Source: EsbW-18 sp033811555 | Lineage (GTDB): Bacteria; Patescibacteriota; Minisyncoccia; Phycocordibacterales; EsbW-18 | DNA length: 36,933 nt | Assembly: GCA_033811555.1 (NCBI GenBank) | Contig: JAPXOG010000006.1 | Span: 1 to 36,933 of the forward strand | Direction: 5' to 3' | Shown: piece by piece, positions 29,884-36,933 of the stretch | How positions within the stretch are numbered: the stretch's first letter is position 1 | How the letters are laid out: every line of letters begins with the position of its first letter | The notes under the pieces: model-generated | What the model saw: only the letters and a program-made list of their open reading frames with translations | Database searches by the model: none | Told to the model about the DNA's origin: nothing | Program-made: the position numbers and the translations under genes

Positions 29884-32679
29884 ATGAAAAAAGTTTCTCT
29901 ATTTTTTTCTCTGACGTTATTCATTTCTCTATCTGGGTTATTGGTGTATAGGGGTGTAGAAGCTGATTACTGGTGTGGGGAATATAGTGGGCCAGGAAAT
30001 GGGGGAATTCTACAAGCAGTGAATATTACCCATGTAACACCGAATGAAGAAATAAAAATAAGTGTATCTGGAAGTTTGGGCTGGAAAATGTGCCACTGTC
30101 AATACCCTGCTGGTCCAGGTGCTCTTCCAGATACCTATCCTTTTGCCAATGTGGAAACAGACACTGAGCCGTCAAGAACGGCTACGATTATTAGTGGTCC
30201 TCCAGGATTAAAAGATAAGACTATAACTTTAAATATATCTCCAGAAGGGAGTGACGGGTCTTGTGACCCATATAGCGAAGGTTCCGTTTCGTGTTATAAC
30301 GGAAGTGGAACTTTTGATGTTTCTCATTTGCCAAATGATACTTACTCTATAGTGGTAGCAGTAAAAGGGCCTGCTACAAGTACAAAACCAGGTATTTTTA
30401 CTATTTCTCGCTCTACTCCCTCCCCAACTGTTACTCTTAACGCAAATCCCACTACTGTTGAATCTGGAAAAACTACAAAACTTACATGGAGTTCAACGAA
30501 TGCGACATATTGTAACGCAGTTGAGGGTCCTTTTTCTACGGGAGGCGCTCCAAACAATAGCGTAGGCGTTACATCAGGCACACTAACAGCAAGGACAACC
30601 TTCGTGATTTTTTGTTCGGGGCCAGGTGGCACCAAAACAGCAAGTAAGACAGTAGATGTTACTCAACCCGAGCCACCACCGGGAGGTGTCTGCTCATCAA
30701 TAAAAGTGACTTCAGACTTACCTACGAATTGGATGATAGGAGGGCCACAGAGTGGAGGATATATTTTATCTCCATTATATCCAGATTTTGTATTGAATGA
30801 CTTAGTTACTAAAGCGGGCGGAAAAGACCTTCCAGAAGGAGAATATGATATTTTGTCCGACTCATCTCCTAATGGATGGGAATTGTTAACGGTGTCTCCA
30901 AATAGATTTCAGCAATGCAATCCTGGAGAATCAATAGTATGGACATTGACTCATAATAAAAATGGTAAATGTGGTAGTGCAAACGGTGGAACATTTTCAT
31001 CTGCACCAACCACCAATTTGTGCAATTCAAACAATGCTTCTGAAGTCATTTTGGTGGGCTCAACCTGGAAATGGTCCTGTTCAGGTATTTCTGGGGGTAC
31101 TACCGCAAGTTGCAGTGCCTATAAGCCAGCGGGCGGACAAATAACGGTAGATTTGAAAGGAAAAGAGACGGGTTCATATGCCTATGGAGATAGTGTGATT
31201 TTGACTGGAGGAAATAAAAGTATTGATTTACAGTGGACAACTACTGGATCTCCAAAAACTTGTACCGCATCGGCTGTTCCATCTCTTGGAGCTTGGAGCG
31301 GAGGAAAGAACGCTAATGCTACTAATGTACAAACCGGGATTTTAAATGGAACTGAAGAGAGAACTTATACCATTACTTGTTCAAAAGATGGTGACTCTGC
31401 AACAGATAGCTTGGTCGTATACGTGGGATCTGCTCCTTTGCCGACTGTAACTCTTACAGCTAATCCAAACCCTGTTCTTTATGGACAACCCACAACGCTT
31501 ACTTGGGGATCTACTAACGCTAATTCGTGCCGTGTAACTCAAGGGGCTGGCTTTGAAATTGTAGGAGGCGCTACATCTGGAAGCGATCAGTCAGAAAACA
31601 TTTATGCTTCTCCTGGAACTTTTGGTATAGAGTGTACCGGAGATGGAGGAAAAGCATCAGCATCTACGGAAGTGAAGATAAAACCCGAATGTTTACCTGC
31701 AGGTCAGACAGTAGGAGTTGGACAACCTGCCACTCTAACCGCACGTGGAGGCAATCCATATCCAACAGGAACTGCATATAGTTGGACATCTGCTGGGGGG
31801 ACGCCTAGTAGAGGTACAGGATCTCCATATTCGGTAACGTACGGAACTGAAGGAGTTAAGACAGTAACTGTTACAAGCGATGGTATGACTTCTAGTGCGT
31901 GCACAGTAACTGTAACCCCACCTTCTTCCACTACTGGCACGATAGTCGTGAGTTCAATTGATGGGAACGGGAATCCTTTGCCGTCTACCTGGACTATTAC
32001 AGGACCAGAGACAAGAACTGAAATGAGACGTGTTACGGATAAAACATATGAGAATATGCCTGTAGGCACTTACACCATTTCAGCAGGAGCTCTAAATGGT
32101 TACAAACTAACAATACTTCCTGAAACTTCACAAAATTTATTTGCGGGTAAAGTGATTACTTTTACACTTCAGTACAAACTCACAGACCCCTCTCAACCAG
32201 ATGATGATGACGAAGGTCCATTTGTTCATTTGACTGTAAATGATAAAAAAGAAGCAATAGTTCATATTGATTCAAACGCAAATCTTAAATGGACGACGGG
32301 TGGTGTGGTGGAAGGAACGTGTAATGCATCTGATGAAAAAGGAGGTGTTTGGGTAGGCTCCAAGGCAAATGAAGGATATGAATTATATATACCCAGAAGG
32401 ATAGATAAATATACTCTCACTCTTACCTGTTTAGATGGAAAGAGAAATAGTATTTCTGACTCAGTTACAATTACTGTTACAGACGAACTTCCTCCGACAC
32501 CGATTGGTCCTGGAATAGAACTACCAATAATTACAGAGTGCAACGATGGATTGGATAACGATGGAGATGGGTTAATAGACCACTGGTCTGTAGCTCCTGA
32601 TAAAGATAAAGCTGACCCAGGATGTTCAAGTCCTCTAGATCCTAGCGAGCTTGATGATCCAGATCTTAGAGAAATTTAA
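29884..32679 (+). CDS. Large secreted protein with Ig-like/PKD repeats
   Basis: 931 aa. Signal peptide (MKKVSLFFSLTLFISLSGLL). Repeats of the type PTVTLNANPTTVESGKTTKLTW...SSTNATYC (~180 and ~515) and variants (GNKSIDLQWTTTG, NANLKWTTGG), a domain with WKWSCSGISGGTTASCSAY, and a PKD-like section (PATLTARGGNPYPTGTAYSW). The C-terminus holds ECNDGLDNDGDGLID, a calcium-binding-like acidic loop common at the ends of secreted CPR proteins, then DKADPGCSSPLDPSELDDP. Many paired Cys suggest disulphides. Likely an adhesin or cell-surface protein; the ligand is unknown. AT-rich, no SD, backbone class. Confidence 0.8.
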   Translation: MKKVSLFFSLTLFISLSGLLVYRGVEADYWCGEYSGPGNGGILQAVNITHVTPNEEIKISVSGSLGWKMCHCQYPAGPGALPDTYPFANVETDTEPSRTATIISGPPGLKDKTITLNISPEGSDGSCDPYSEGSVSCYNGSGTFDVSHLPNDTYSIVVAVKGPATSTKPGIFTISRSTPSPTVTLNANPTTVESGKTTKLTWSSTNATYCNAVEGPFSTGGAPNNSVGVTSGTLTARTTFVIFCSGPGGTKTASKTVDVTQPEPPPGGVCSSIKVTSDLPTNWMIGGPQSGGYILSPLYPDFVLNDLVTKAGGKDLPEGEYDILSDSSPNGWELLTVSPNRFQQCNPGESIVWTLTHNKNGKCGSANGGTFSSAPTTNLCNSNNASEVILVGSTWKWSCSGISGGTTASCSAYKPAGGQITVDLKGKETGSYAYGDSVILTGGNKSIDLQWTTTGSPKTCTASAVPSLGAWSGGKNANATNVQTGILNGTEERTYTITCSKDGDSATDSLVVYVGSAPLPTVTLTANPNPVLYGQPTTLTWGSTNANSCRVTQGAGFEIVGGATSGSDQSENIYASPGTFGIECTGDGGKASASTEVKIKPECLPAGQTVGVGQPATLTARGGNPYPTGTAYSWTSAGGTPSRGTGSPYSVTYGTEGVKTVTVTSDGMTSSACTVTVTPPSSTTGTIVVSSIDGNGNPLPSTWTITGPETRTEMRRVTDKTYENMPVGTYTISAGALNGYKLTILPETSQNLFAGKVITFTLQYKLTDPSQPDDDDEGPFVHLTVNDKKEAIVHIDSNANLKWTTGGVVEGTCNASDEKGGVWVGSKANEGYELYIPRRIDKYTLTLTCLDGKRNSISDSVTITVTDELPPTPIGPGIELPIITECNDGLDNDGDGLIDHWSVAPDKDKADPGCSSPLDPSELDDPDLREI

Positions 32680-32701
32680 GAGAATTAAAGGATAAAAATA
32701 C

Positions 32702-32730
32702 GCGTCACGCCCAGTTTCTGGACGTGGCGC
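32702..32730 (+). terminator. Terminator after the Ig-like protein gene
   Basis: GCGTCACG (32702-32709) with CGTGGCGC (32723-32730), one G-T pair, followed by TTTCG. The T tract is short. Confidence 0.55.
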
Positions 32731-32832
32731 TTTCGTACTTGCTTTTTTTGCAAGAAATAGTATATTAGTGACAGAAAAGTGAGGGACTAAACCCTCGCTC
32801 AACTGCTCTTTGAGAAGAGCAAGGAGAAAGAG

Positions 32833-33336
32833 ATGAGAGTTCTGAAACTTTTTGCGGTCGTTTTCGTGATGATGATGACGGCCAGCGTCGCCGTCGCCCA
32901 GGAGCCGGTGGAGTTCTCGCCGGCCCAGGAGATCTCGCCCGGAGTGTGGATGGCGCAGACCATCTCTCCAGAAGACTTCGGCTCCTGTATTCCAAATGAG
33001 GAGGTACTTTGTCTACAGAGAGGACGTTTCACCATCTACGTAACTGTAGACTGGTACGACGAAGACTACTTCTTCGGCAAGGTCCAGCACAGACTATCCG
33101 ACACGTCTGGGACATTTTACTTTTACAGCCTCGACAACACAGAGATAGTTCTGAAGATCCTTAACGGTTGTTGGCTTAACGGCCGTTACTGGATCTTCAT
33201 CACCGGCCTGACCGATCGGCCGATCGTCATCTTAGTGATCGATGAGTTTACAGACACGATTACTGAGTACTCTACGATGGGAGGGTATCCTCTTGTCTGG
33301 AGGGACACGGAAGTAGGTTTTCCGTGTCTGAACTAA
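32833..33336 (+). CDS. Secreted hypothetical protein, SD-bearing cassette paralogue A
   Basis: 167 aa. Signal peptide (MRVLKLFAVVFVMMMTASVAVAQ minus its ends), then a beta-rich domain: LCLQRGRFTIYVTVDWYDED, LSDTSGTFYFYSLDNTEIVLKILNGCWLNGRYWIFITGLTD. This resembles a widespread secreted family with CLNGRF, VDW, SDDSGxFWFF and VKVLDGCxxNGHYWVF motifs; I know it by pattern, not by name. SD CAAGGAG lies 8 nt before the ATG, directly after a hairpin GCTCTT/AAGAGC. A -35/-10 like pair (TTGCAA/TAGTATA) is shared in arrangement with paralogue B. The 3' end of the coding region contains GACACGGAA/TTCCGTGTC (33304-33328). GC-rich compared with its neighbours. Confidence 0.8.
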   Translation: MRVLKLFAVVFVMMMTASVAVAQEPVEFSPAQEISPGVWMAQTISPEDFGSCIPNEEVLCLQRGRFTIYVTVDWYDEDYFFGKVQHRLSDTSGTFYFYSLDNTEIVLKILNGCWLNGRYWIFITGLTDRPIVILVIDEFTDTITEYSTMGGYPLVWRDTEVGFPCLN

Positions 33337-33373
33337 CTCTCCACGATCGGCTCATCGACGCTCTTCTCTCAGT

Positions 33374-33399
33374 CGCCCCAGGGCTCACGCCCCGGGGCG
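33374..33399 (+). terminator. Terminator of paralogue A
   Basis: CGCCCC/GGGGCG outside and GGGC/GCCC inside, one mismatch, then CTTTTTCT. Confidence 0.85.
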
Positions 33400-33409
33400 C
33401 TTTTTCTAT

Positions 33410-33443
33410 CCCCAAGGTTAAACCTCGAGGTTTAACCTTGGGG
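33410..33443. repeat. Palindromic boundary repeat, copy 3 (complete 34-bp palindrome)
   Basis: Perfect 34-bp palindrome with 17-bp arms (CCCCAAGGTTAAACCTC and its complement). This is the longest copy of the element. It sits between the terminator of paralogue A and the promoter of paralogue B (TTGCTT near 33457, 17-nt spacer, TAAGTT). Confidence 0.9.
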
Positions 33444-33551
33444 TCATAGCTGGGTTTTGCTTTTTACTGCAAGAAAGTGTAAGTTTGTGGCAGAAGTAAT
33501 CAGCGGGAGATAAACTCTCGCACAACGGCCCTTTCGGGCAAGGAGGTTGAA

Positions 33552-34061
33552 ATGAGAATTCAGAAGATGTTCGGGCTCGTGTTCGTGGTTTTCATGGCGG
33601 TAATGACGACAAGCGCCGCCGTCTGCCAGGAACCGGCGTTCTCGCCGGCCCAGGAGCTTGCTCCCGGGATCTGGTTGTCTCAGACAATTTCTCCGGAGAC
33701 TACCAGACCGTGCGTCCCCGATGAGTATACGCTCTGCTTCCACGATGGCCGGTTCAGTGTAGTAGTCACTGTCGACTGGATGAACGAAGACGGTGGGTGG
33801 CCTGCTACAGTTCAAAACCGGATCTCTGATGTCTCCGGTACCTATTGGTTTTACAGTCCATACAACATCGAGGTAGCGGTAAAGATGTTGGATGGTTGTT
33901 GGATCAACGGCCGTTACTGGGCCTTTGTCTCAGTAATGTCCGATCAGCCCATCATGCTCGAGATCAGAGATATCGAGACGGGGATGCGCTCCGTCTACAT
34001 CACATTCGGAGGGCGCCCTGCCTCTTGGGGAGACACCGAATACGGTTTTTGGTGTCTCTAG
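33552..34061 (+). CDS. Secreted hypothetical protein, SD-bearing cassette paralogue B
   Basis: 169 aa, same architecture as paralogue A: signal peptide (MRIQKMFGLVFVVFMAVMTT...), FSPAQELAPGIWLSQTISPE, LCFHDGRFSVVVTVDWMNED, ISDVSGTYWFYSPYNIEVAVKMLDGCWINGRYWAFVSVMSD, GDTEYGFWC. SD AAGGAGG sits 6 nt before the ATG and follows a hairpin GCCC/GGGC at once, as in A. The coding region ends with the inverted repeat GAGACACC/GGTGTCTC (34030-34058), at the same place as in A. Flanked on both sides by boundary repeats (33410, 34116). Clear tandem duplicate, divergent in protein sequence, so old or arriving separately. Confidence 0.8.
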   Translation: MRIQKMFGLVFVVFMAVMTTSAAVCQEPAFSPAQELAPGIWLSQTISPETTRPCVPDEYTLCFHDGRFSVVVTVDWMNEDGGWPATVQNRISDVSGTYWFYSPYNIEVAVKMLDGCWINGRYWAFVSVMSDQPIMLEIRDIETGMRSVYITFGGRPASWGDTEYGFWCL

Positions 34062-34082
34062 AGATTCGAAAACCATCTATCC

Positions 34083-34106
34083 GCCGCCTCGGTCCTCCGA
34101 GGCGGC
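34083..34106 (+). terminator. Terminator of paralogue B
   Basis: GCCGCCTCGG and CCGAGGCGGC around TCCT, then TTTCCC. Confidence 0.8.
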
Positions 34107-34115
34107 TTTCCCTAC

Positions 34116-34143
34116 CAAGGTTAAACCTCGAGGTTAAACCTTG
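34116..34143. repeat. Palindromic boundary repeat, copy 4
   Basis: CAAGGTTAAACCTC followed by GAGGTTAAACCTTG; palindromic apart from one central A-A mismatch on each arm. The final TTG forms a plausible -35 (TTGCGA, 17-nt spacer, TATTGT at 34164) for the rplJ operon. Confidence 0.85.
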
Positions 34144-34163
34144 CGATCATAACGGGTTTTTGA

Positions 34164-34290
34164 TATTGTGTAGTCACAAAACCGAAGAAAGCAGGCATCC
34201 CGGTAAATCGGGAAGAGGTCCTGCCTAGGGGTCGATCTTCATTTCCCGAATAGGGATAAACGGTTTTGTTAGCCGTTTTATTTTTTAAAA
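34164..34290 (+). promoter_or_regulatory. L10 leader-type regulatory RNA with attenuator
   Basis: Between the -10 (TATTGT, 34164) and rplJ lies a folded leader: GCAGG (34191-34195) with CCTGC (34220-34224), with an inner TCCCG/CGGGA hairpin (34198-34213), then AAACGG/CCGTTT (34258-34278) followed by a T tract. This matches the general design of ribosomal L10 leaders, where free L10(L12)4 binds the first structure and favours termination. Assigned by position and shape only. Confidence 0.65.
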
Positions 34291-34293
34291 ATT

Positions 34294-34794
34294 ATGGCTG
34301 TTACACGACAGAAAAAAGAGGCGATACTTGAAAAGCTTCAAGGTATCTTTAAGGACGCTGTTACCGCCGTTTTTGTGAATTTTCACGGATTAACGGTGCA
34401 CGATGTTTCTGAGGTGCGCAAAGCGCTCAAAGGAGATGGAGTAGGATACACTGTTGCAAAAAAGACGCTTATTAAGCGCGCGGCGCCAAAGTCAGGAGCA
34501 ACGGGCGACATTCCTGAACTTTCAGGAGAAGTAGCTGTGGCGTACATTGCGGGAGAAGATGCAGATGTAACCGCACCTGCACGTGGTATACACACGTTTA
34601 CACAGAAGTTTGAGAATCGAATCTCGATTCTCGGAGGAATCTTTGGTGGTAAATTTATGAACCGCGAAGAGATGCTTGAAATTGCAACTATACCTTCAAT
34701 GAACACATTGAGAGGAATGTTTGTAAATGTCATCAATGCGCCCTTACAGGGTCTAGTGGTGGCACTGAAAGCAGTAGCTGATAAAAAGAATTAA
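34294..34794 (+). CDS. rplJ: 50S ribosomal protein L10
   Basis: 166 aa. Canonical: TRQKKEAILEKLQGIFKDAVTAVFVNFHGLTVHDVSEVRKALKG, then VAKKTLIKRAA, with the C-terminal helix (FVNVINAPLQGLVVALKAVADKKN) that binds L12. Base of the ribosomal stalk. Start ATG without SD. Followed 65 bp later by rplL in one operon. Confidence 0.96.
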   Translation: MAVTRQKKEAILEKLQGIFKDAVTAVFVNFHGLTVHDVSEVRKALKGDGVGYTVAKKTLIKRAAPKSGATGDIPELSGEVAVAYIAGEDADVTAPARGIHTFTQKFENRISILGGIFGGKFMNREEMLEIATIPSMNTLRGMFVNVINAPLQGLVVALKAVADKKN

Positions 34795-34859
34795 AAGAAA
34801 CGAATATCGAAGAAATATCGAATTTATACAAAAGGTTAATTAAAAAATAACTTAAAATT

Positions 34860-35276
34860 ATGACAGAAGAAACAACAGTACAGGCAGGGGCAGAAGAGCA
34901 AGTAGAAGTTCCTGCACAGTTCAAGGCCTTAGTAGAGCAAGTTGAAAAAATGTCAGTTGTTGAACTCAACGAGCTAGTGAAGGTTTTGGAGAAGCGATTC
35001 GGCGTTTCTGCTGTAGCTGTAGCCGCAGCTCCGGCGGCGGGGGCAACAACAGGTGCCGAAGAGAAATCAGAGTATGCGGTTGAGCTTACGAGCGTTGGTG
35101 ACAACAAAATTGCGGTGATTAAAGTTGTTAAGGAAGTTTCCGGTTTGGGATTGAAGGAGGCGAAGGATCTGGTAGAAGGAGCTCCTGGAGTTGTTAAGGA
35201 AGGTGTGAAGAAAGAAGAAGCCGAGGAAATGAAAAAGAAAATTGAAGAAGCAGGAGGTAAAGTTACCCTTAAATAA
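34860..35276 (+). CDS. rplL: 50S ribosomal protein L7/L12
   Basis: 138 aa, slightly long: an acidic N-terminal extension (MTEETTVQAGAEEQVEVPAQ), dimerisation domain (FKALVEQVEKMSVVELNELVKVLEKRFGV), Ala-rich hinge, and the conserved C-terminal domain (KIAVIKVVKEVSGLGLKEAKDLVEGAPGVVKEG). It recruits translation factors to the stalk. No SD. Terminator follows at 35301. Confidence 0.97.
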   Translation: MTEETTVQAGAEEQVEVPAQFKALVEQVEKMSVVELNELVKVLEKRFGVSAVAVAAAPAAGATTGAEEKSEYAVELTSVGDNKIAVIKVVKEVSGLGLKEAKDLVEGAPGVVKEGVKKEEAEEMKKKIEEAGGKVTLK

Positions 35277-35300
35277 GACCGTTTAAATCACAGAAAGGAC

Positions 35301-35327
35301 AAAAGCCCTGCCAAATGGCAGGGCTTT
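35301..35327 (+). terminator. Terminator of the rplJ-rplL operon
   Basis: AAAAGCCCTGCCA and TGGCAGGGCTTTT with a 2-nt centre, so 12-13 bp, ending in TTTTG. Confidence 0.9.
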
Positions 35328-35335
35328 TGTCTATT

Positions 35336-35353
35336 CCTCGAGGTTTAACCTTG
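35336..35353. repeat. Palindromic boundary repeat, copy 5 (half element)
   Basis: CCTCGAGGTTTAACCTTG. It lies between the rplL terminator and the -10 of the next gene and would overlap its -35 region. Confidence 0.85.
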
Positions 35354-35372
35354 TTTGAGGTATACTGGGTTC

Positions 35373-35930
35373 ATGGATTTACTTGCAAAACTATTTGGGG
35401 ATGCTACTCAGGTTCGGCTGATGCGTTTTTTTCTGTTTCACCCTGACGGAGTTTTTGCATCCAAAGAACTATCTGAAAAATTACAAGTGCCAGCACGTTC
35501 CCTAAATAGTTCGCTTTCAAGATTGAGGTCGGCTGGATTTGCAAAGAAAAAAGCTAAAGGTTGGGCTTTGGATACTTCGTTTCCTCACATGATGTCGTTG
35601 CGTGAACTCCTGCTCGGAAATATGCTTGCAGATGTTTCTATTGAACAGCGTGTTGCGCGTGCAGGTTCCATAAAACTCATCGTGGCATCAGGAGTATTTA
35701 TGAACGGAGATTTTGACACGCGTACGGATATTCTTATTGTTGGAGAACGCCTCAATGATCGTGTATTAAAACGCGCGGTTGCAAGTATTGAAGCGGATAG
35801 TGGGACAGAAATTAGGTATGTAGCTCTTTCTGCAAAAGATTTTCGTTATCGTATGGATATGAATGACCGACTTTTACGTGATGTGTTTGATTACCCACAC
35901 CGTAAATTGGTAAACAAAATCGGTGTTTAG
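35373..35930 (+). CDS. Winged-helix protein with a degenerate nucleotidyltransferase-like domain
   Basis: 185 aa from the ATG at 35373, which lies only 7 nt after TATACT (35361-35366); the mRNA is probably leaderless. Residues 1-70 form a winged helix (QVRLMRFFLFHPDGVFASKEL, ARSLNSSLSRLRSAGFAKKK). The second part (IKLIVASGVFMNGDFDTRTDILIVGERLND) looks like a nucleotidyltransferase strand-turn-strand but without the GS and DxD catalytic signature. Probably a transcription regulator. A boundary repeat overlaps its promoter. Confidence 0.75.
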   Translation: MDLLAKLFGDATQVRLMRFFLFHPDGVFASKELSEKLQVPARSLNSSLSRLRSAGFAKKKAKGWALDTSFPHMMSLRELLLGNMLADVSIEQRVARAGSIKLIVASGVFMNGDFDTRTDILIVGERLNDRVLKRAVASIEADSGTEIRYVALSAKDFRYRMDMNDRLLRDVFDYPHRKLVNKIGV

Positions 35931-36019
35931 TGCAATTGAGATAATGAGGTTAGAGCAGACCGATGAGCCCTAAAGTATGCACATATGGTAGTTTTATGCT
36001 GAAAGAGGGCCAGAAATGG

Positions 36020-36028
36020 TTATCCACA
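36020..36028 (+). promoter_or_regulatory. DnaA-box-like nonamer
   Basis: TTATCCACA, exact consensus, in the 241-bp gap between the winged-helix gene and the MscS-like gene. Isolated. The gap shows nothing else I can support. Confidence 0.35.
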
Positions 36029-36171
36029 AACCCTAGTATGCTTCGCGACGCGATGTTATTATTGGGATATTAAAAGTCGAATTAAAGCCTCACGGCTCGT
36101 TTTTAGGGAAATATATTAAAACCCCTACAAACACATTAAAAAACAATTTTGAAATAATATTAAACATTCGT

Positions 36172-36867
36172 ATGGAAGGATCAATTCTTAGCACAACGGG
36201 TTTGACGGTAGCAGATTCTCTCGCATCAGTATGGGCGGGAGTCATCGCATTTTTGCCAAAACTCATCATTGCGCTTATTGTTTTTATTGTAGGTTGGATT
36301 ATTGCGTCGCTTTTAGCGCGTGCAGTTGACCAAATTCTCAAGACAGTAAAACTTGACTCAGCACTTCGTAGCGCAGGTTTGGAGCAAACACTTGCTCGTG
36401 CAGGGTTCTCTCTGAACTCAGGACGTTTCATTGGTGAGCTTGTTCGTTGGTTCATCATAGTGGTGTTTTTGATTGCATCACTTGAAATCGTGAATCTCAC
36501 TCAAGTTACTGAATTTTTGAGTAACGTGGTTCTTGGATATCTCCCTCAGGTGATTGTTGCTGTCCTTATTATGTTGGTTTCTGTTGTGATAGCAGATGCG
36601 GTTCGCAAGATCGTAGTTGCATCAGCAAAAGCAACGCATATTAAGACAGCAGGTTTTCTGGGAGCATTGTCGCGTTGGTCAATTCTTGTTTTTGCTTTGC
36701 TTGTTGCTTTATCACACTTAGGTATTGGCGTTATGTTTCTACAGACGTTGTTTACCGGAGTAGTGATTGCGCTTGCACTTGCTTTCGGGTTATCGTTTGG
36801 TCTCGGTGGACAGTCAACCGCAGCACGTTATCTTGAACATATCTGCGACGAAATCAAAAACGATTAG
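36172..36867 (+). CDS. Small MscS-like membrane protein (conserved TM-helix repeat)
   Basis: 231 aa with about five hydrophobic segments. Two TM-helix repeats are visible: FLPKLIIALIVFIVGWIIASLLARAV followed by LKTVKLDSALRSAGLEQTLA, and YLPQVIVAVLIMLVSVVIADAVRKIV followed by ASAKATH. The end GVVIALALAFGLSFGLGGQSTA matches the pore-lining part of MscS-type channels (Gly/Ala-rich, FGLGGQ). There is no cytoplasmic beta domain, as in many short members of this family. Role in osmotic stress is inferred from the family. No SD. Confidence 0.85.
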   Translation: MEGSILSTTGLTVADSLASVWAGVIAFLPKLIIALIVFIVGWIIASLLARAVDQILKTVKLDSALRSAGLEQTLARAGFSLNSGRFIGELVRWFIIVVFLIASLEIVNLTQVTEFLSNVVLGYLPQVIVAVLIMLVSVVIADAVRKIVVASAKATHIKTAGFLGALSRWSILVFALLVALSHLGIGVMFLQTLFTGVVIALALAFGLSFGLGGQSTAARYLEHICDEIKND

Positions 36868-36895
36868 AACTTGTAGTTAGATAAAGAAAAAAGAA

Positions 36896-36923
36896 GCCCC
36901 GCCCCTCGTAAGAGGGGCGGGGC
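36896..36923 (+). terminator. GC-rich hairpin after the MscS-like gene
   Basis: GCCCCGCCCCTC and GAGGGGCGGGGC around GTAA. The window ends before a T tract could be judged; the A run before it would suit the opposite direction. Confidence 0.7.
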
Positions 36924-36933
36924 GATCCCTATA

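Noticed and set aside
32833..34143. Insertion sequence or transposon carrying the paralogous cassettes
   Set aside because: No transposase or recombinase gene and no target-site duplication visible; the boundary repeats are too short and palindromic to be ordinary IS ends.

Overview
The window looks like chromosome from a Candidate Phyla Radiation bacterium (Patescibacteria, most likely Parcubacteria-like). The evidence is an AT-rich housekeeping backbone whose genes nearly all lack Shine-Dalgarno (SD) sites, a trigger factor without its PPIase domain, tRNA genes without encoded CCA, two TrmB-family regulators, and many secreted or membrane orphans. The lineage is an inference; no rRNA gene is present to fix it.

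Layout. 1-2400: a GC-rich accessory block on the minus strand holding a DUF1874/AcrIII-1-like cA4 ring nuclease, an orphan 429-aa protein with a possible nuclease motif, and upstream of both a promoter-driven, heavily folded non-coding RNA. 2461-10126: TrmB regulator, a 1002-aa protein ending in a GNAT domain, PNPase, a small membrane protein, a NYN-domain protein and ribosomal protein S15. 10244-15044: two tandem secreted paralogues and a DUF378 membrane protein. 15142-18975: exonuclease III, a structured-RNA candidate, the CCA-adding enzyme, four tRNAs, and YraN whose gene and upstream region carry a cluster of parS-like sites. 19099-23566: a membrane protein, a 37-codon ORF, an orphan, tRNA-Gly, HU, a second TrmB and several SD-bearing small genes. 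23585-28999: RNase Y, ClpP, trigger factor, a small membrane protein and NusA. 29225-34106: a membrane-anchored orphan, a 931-aa Ig-like secreted protein and two paralogous secreted proteins in cassette form. 34116-36923: L10 leader, rplJ-rplL, a winged-helix protein and a small MscS-like membrane protein.

How it fits together. The backbone is dominated by RNA metabolism (PNPase, RNase Y, NYN protein, CCA enzyme, NusA) and protein folding or turnover (Tig, ClpP). Scattered through it are about eight genes of a second class: more GC-rich, with strong GGAG-type SD sites, some with TTG or GTG starts and their own promoters and terminators. These look like acquired single-gene cassettes.

Most striking signals: (1) the two genes at 31-1897 are tiled almost end to end with perfect hairpins of 7-16 bp; (2) the same block has a ~350-nt folded RNA with a strong promoter beside a CRISPR-signalling ring nuclease; (3) a dispersed palindromic element, CCAAGGTTWAACCTCGAGG, sits at transcription-unit boundaries in five places; (4) a second ~365-nt structured-RNA candidate lies between two copies of that element; (5) parS-like sites cluster in yraN.
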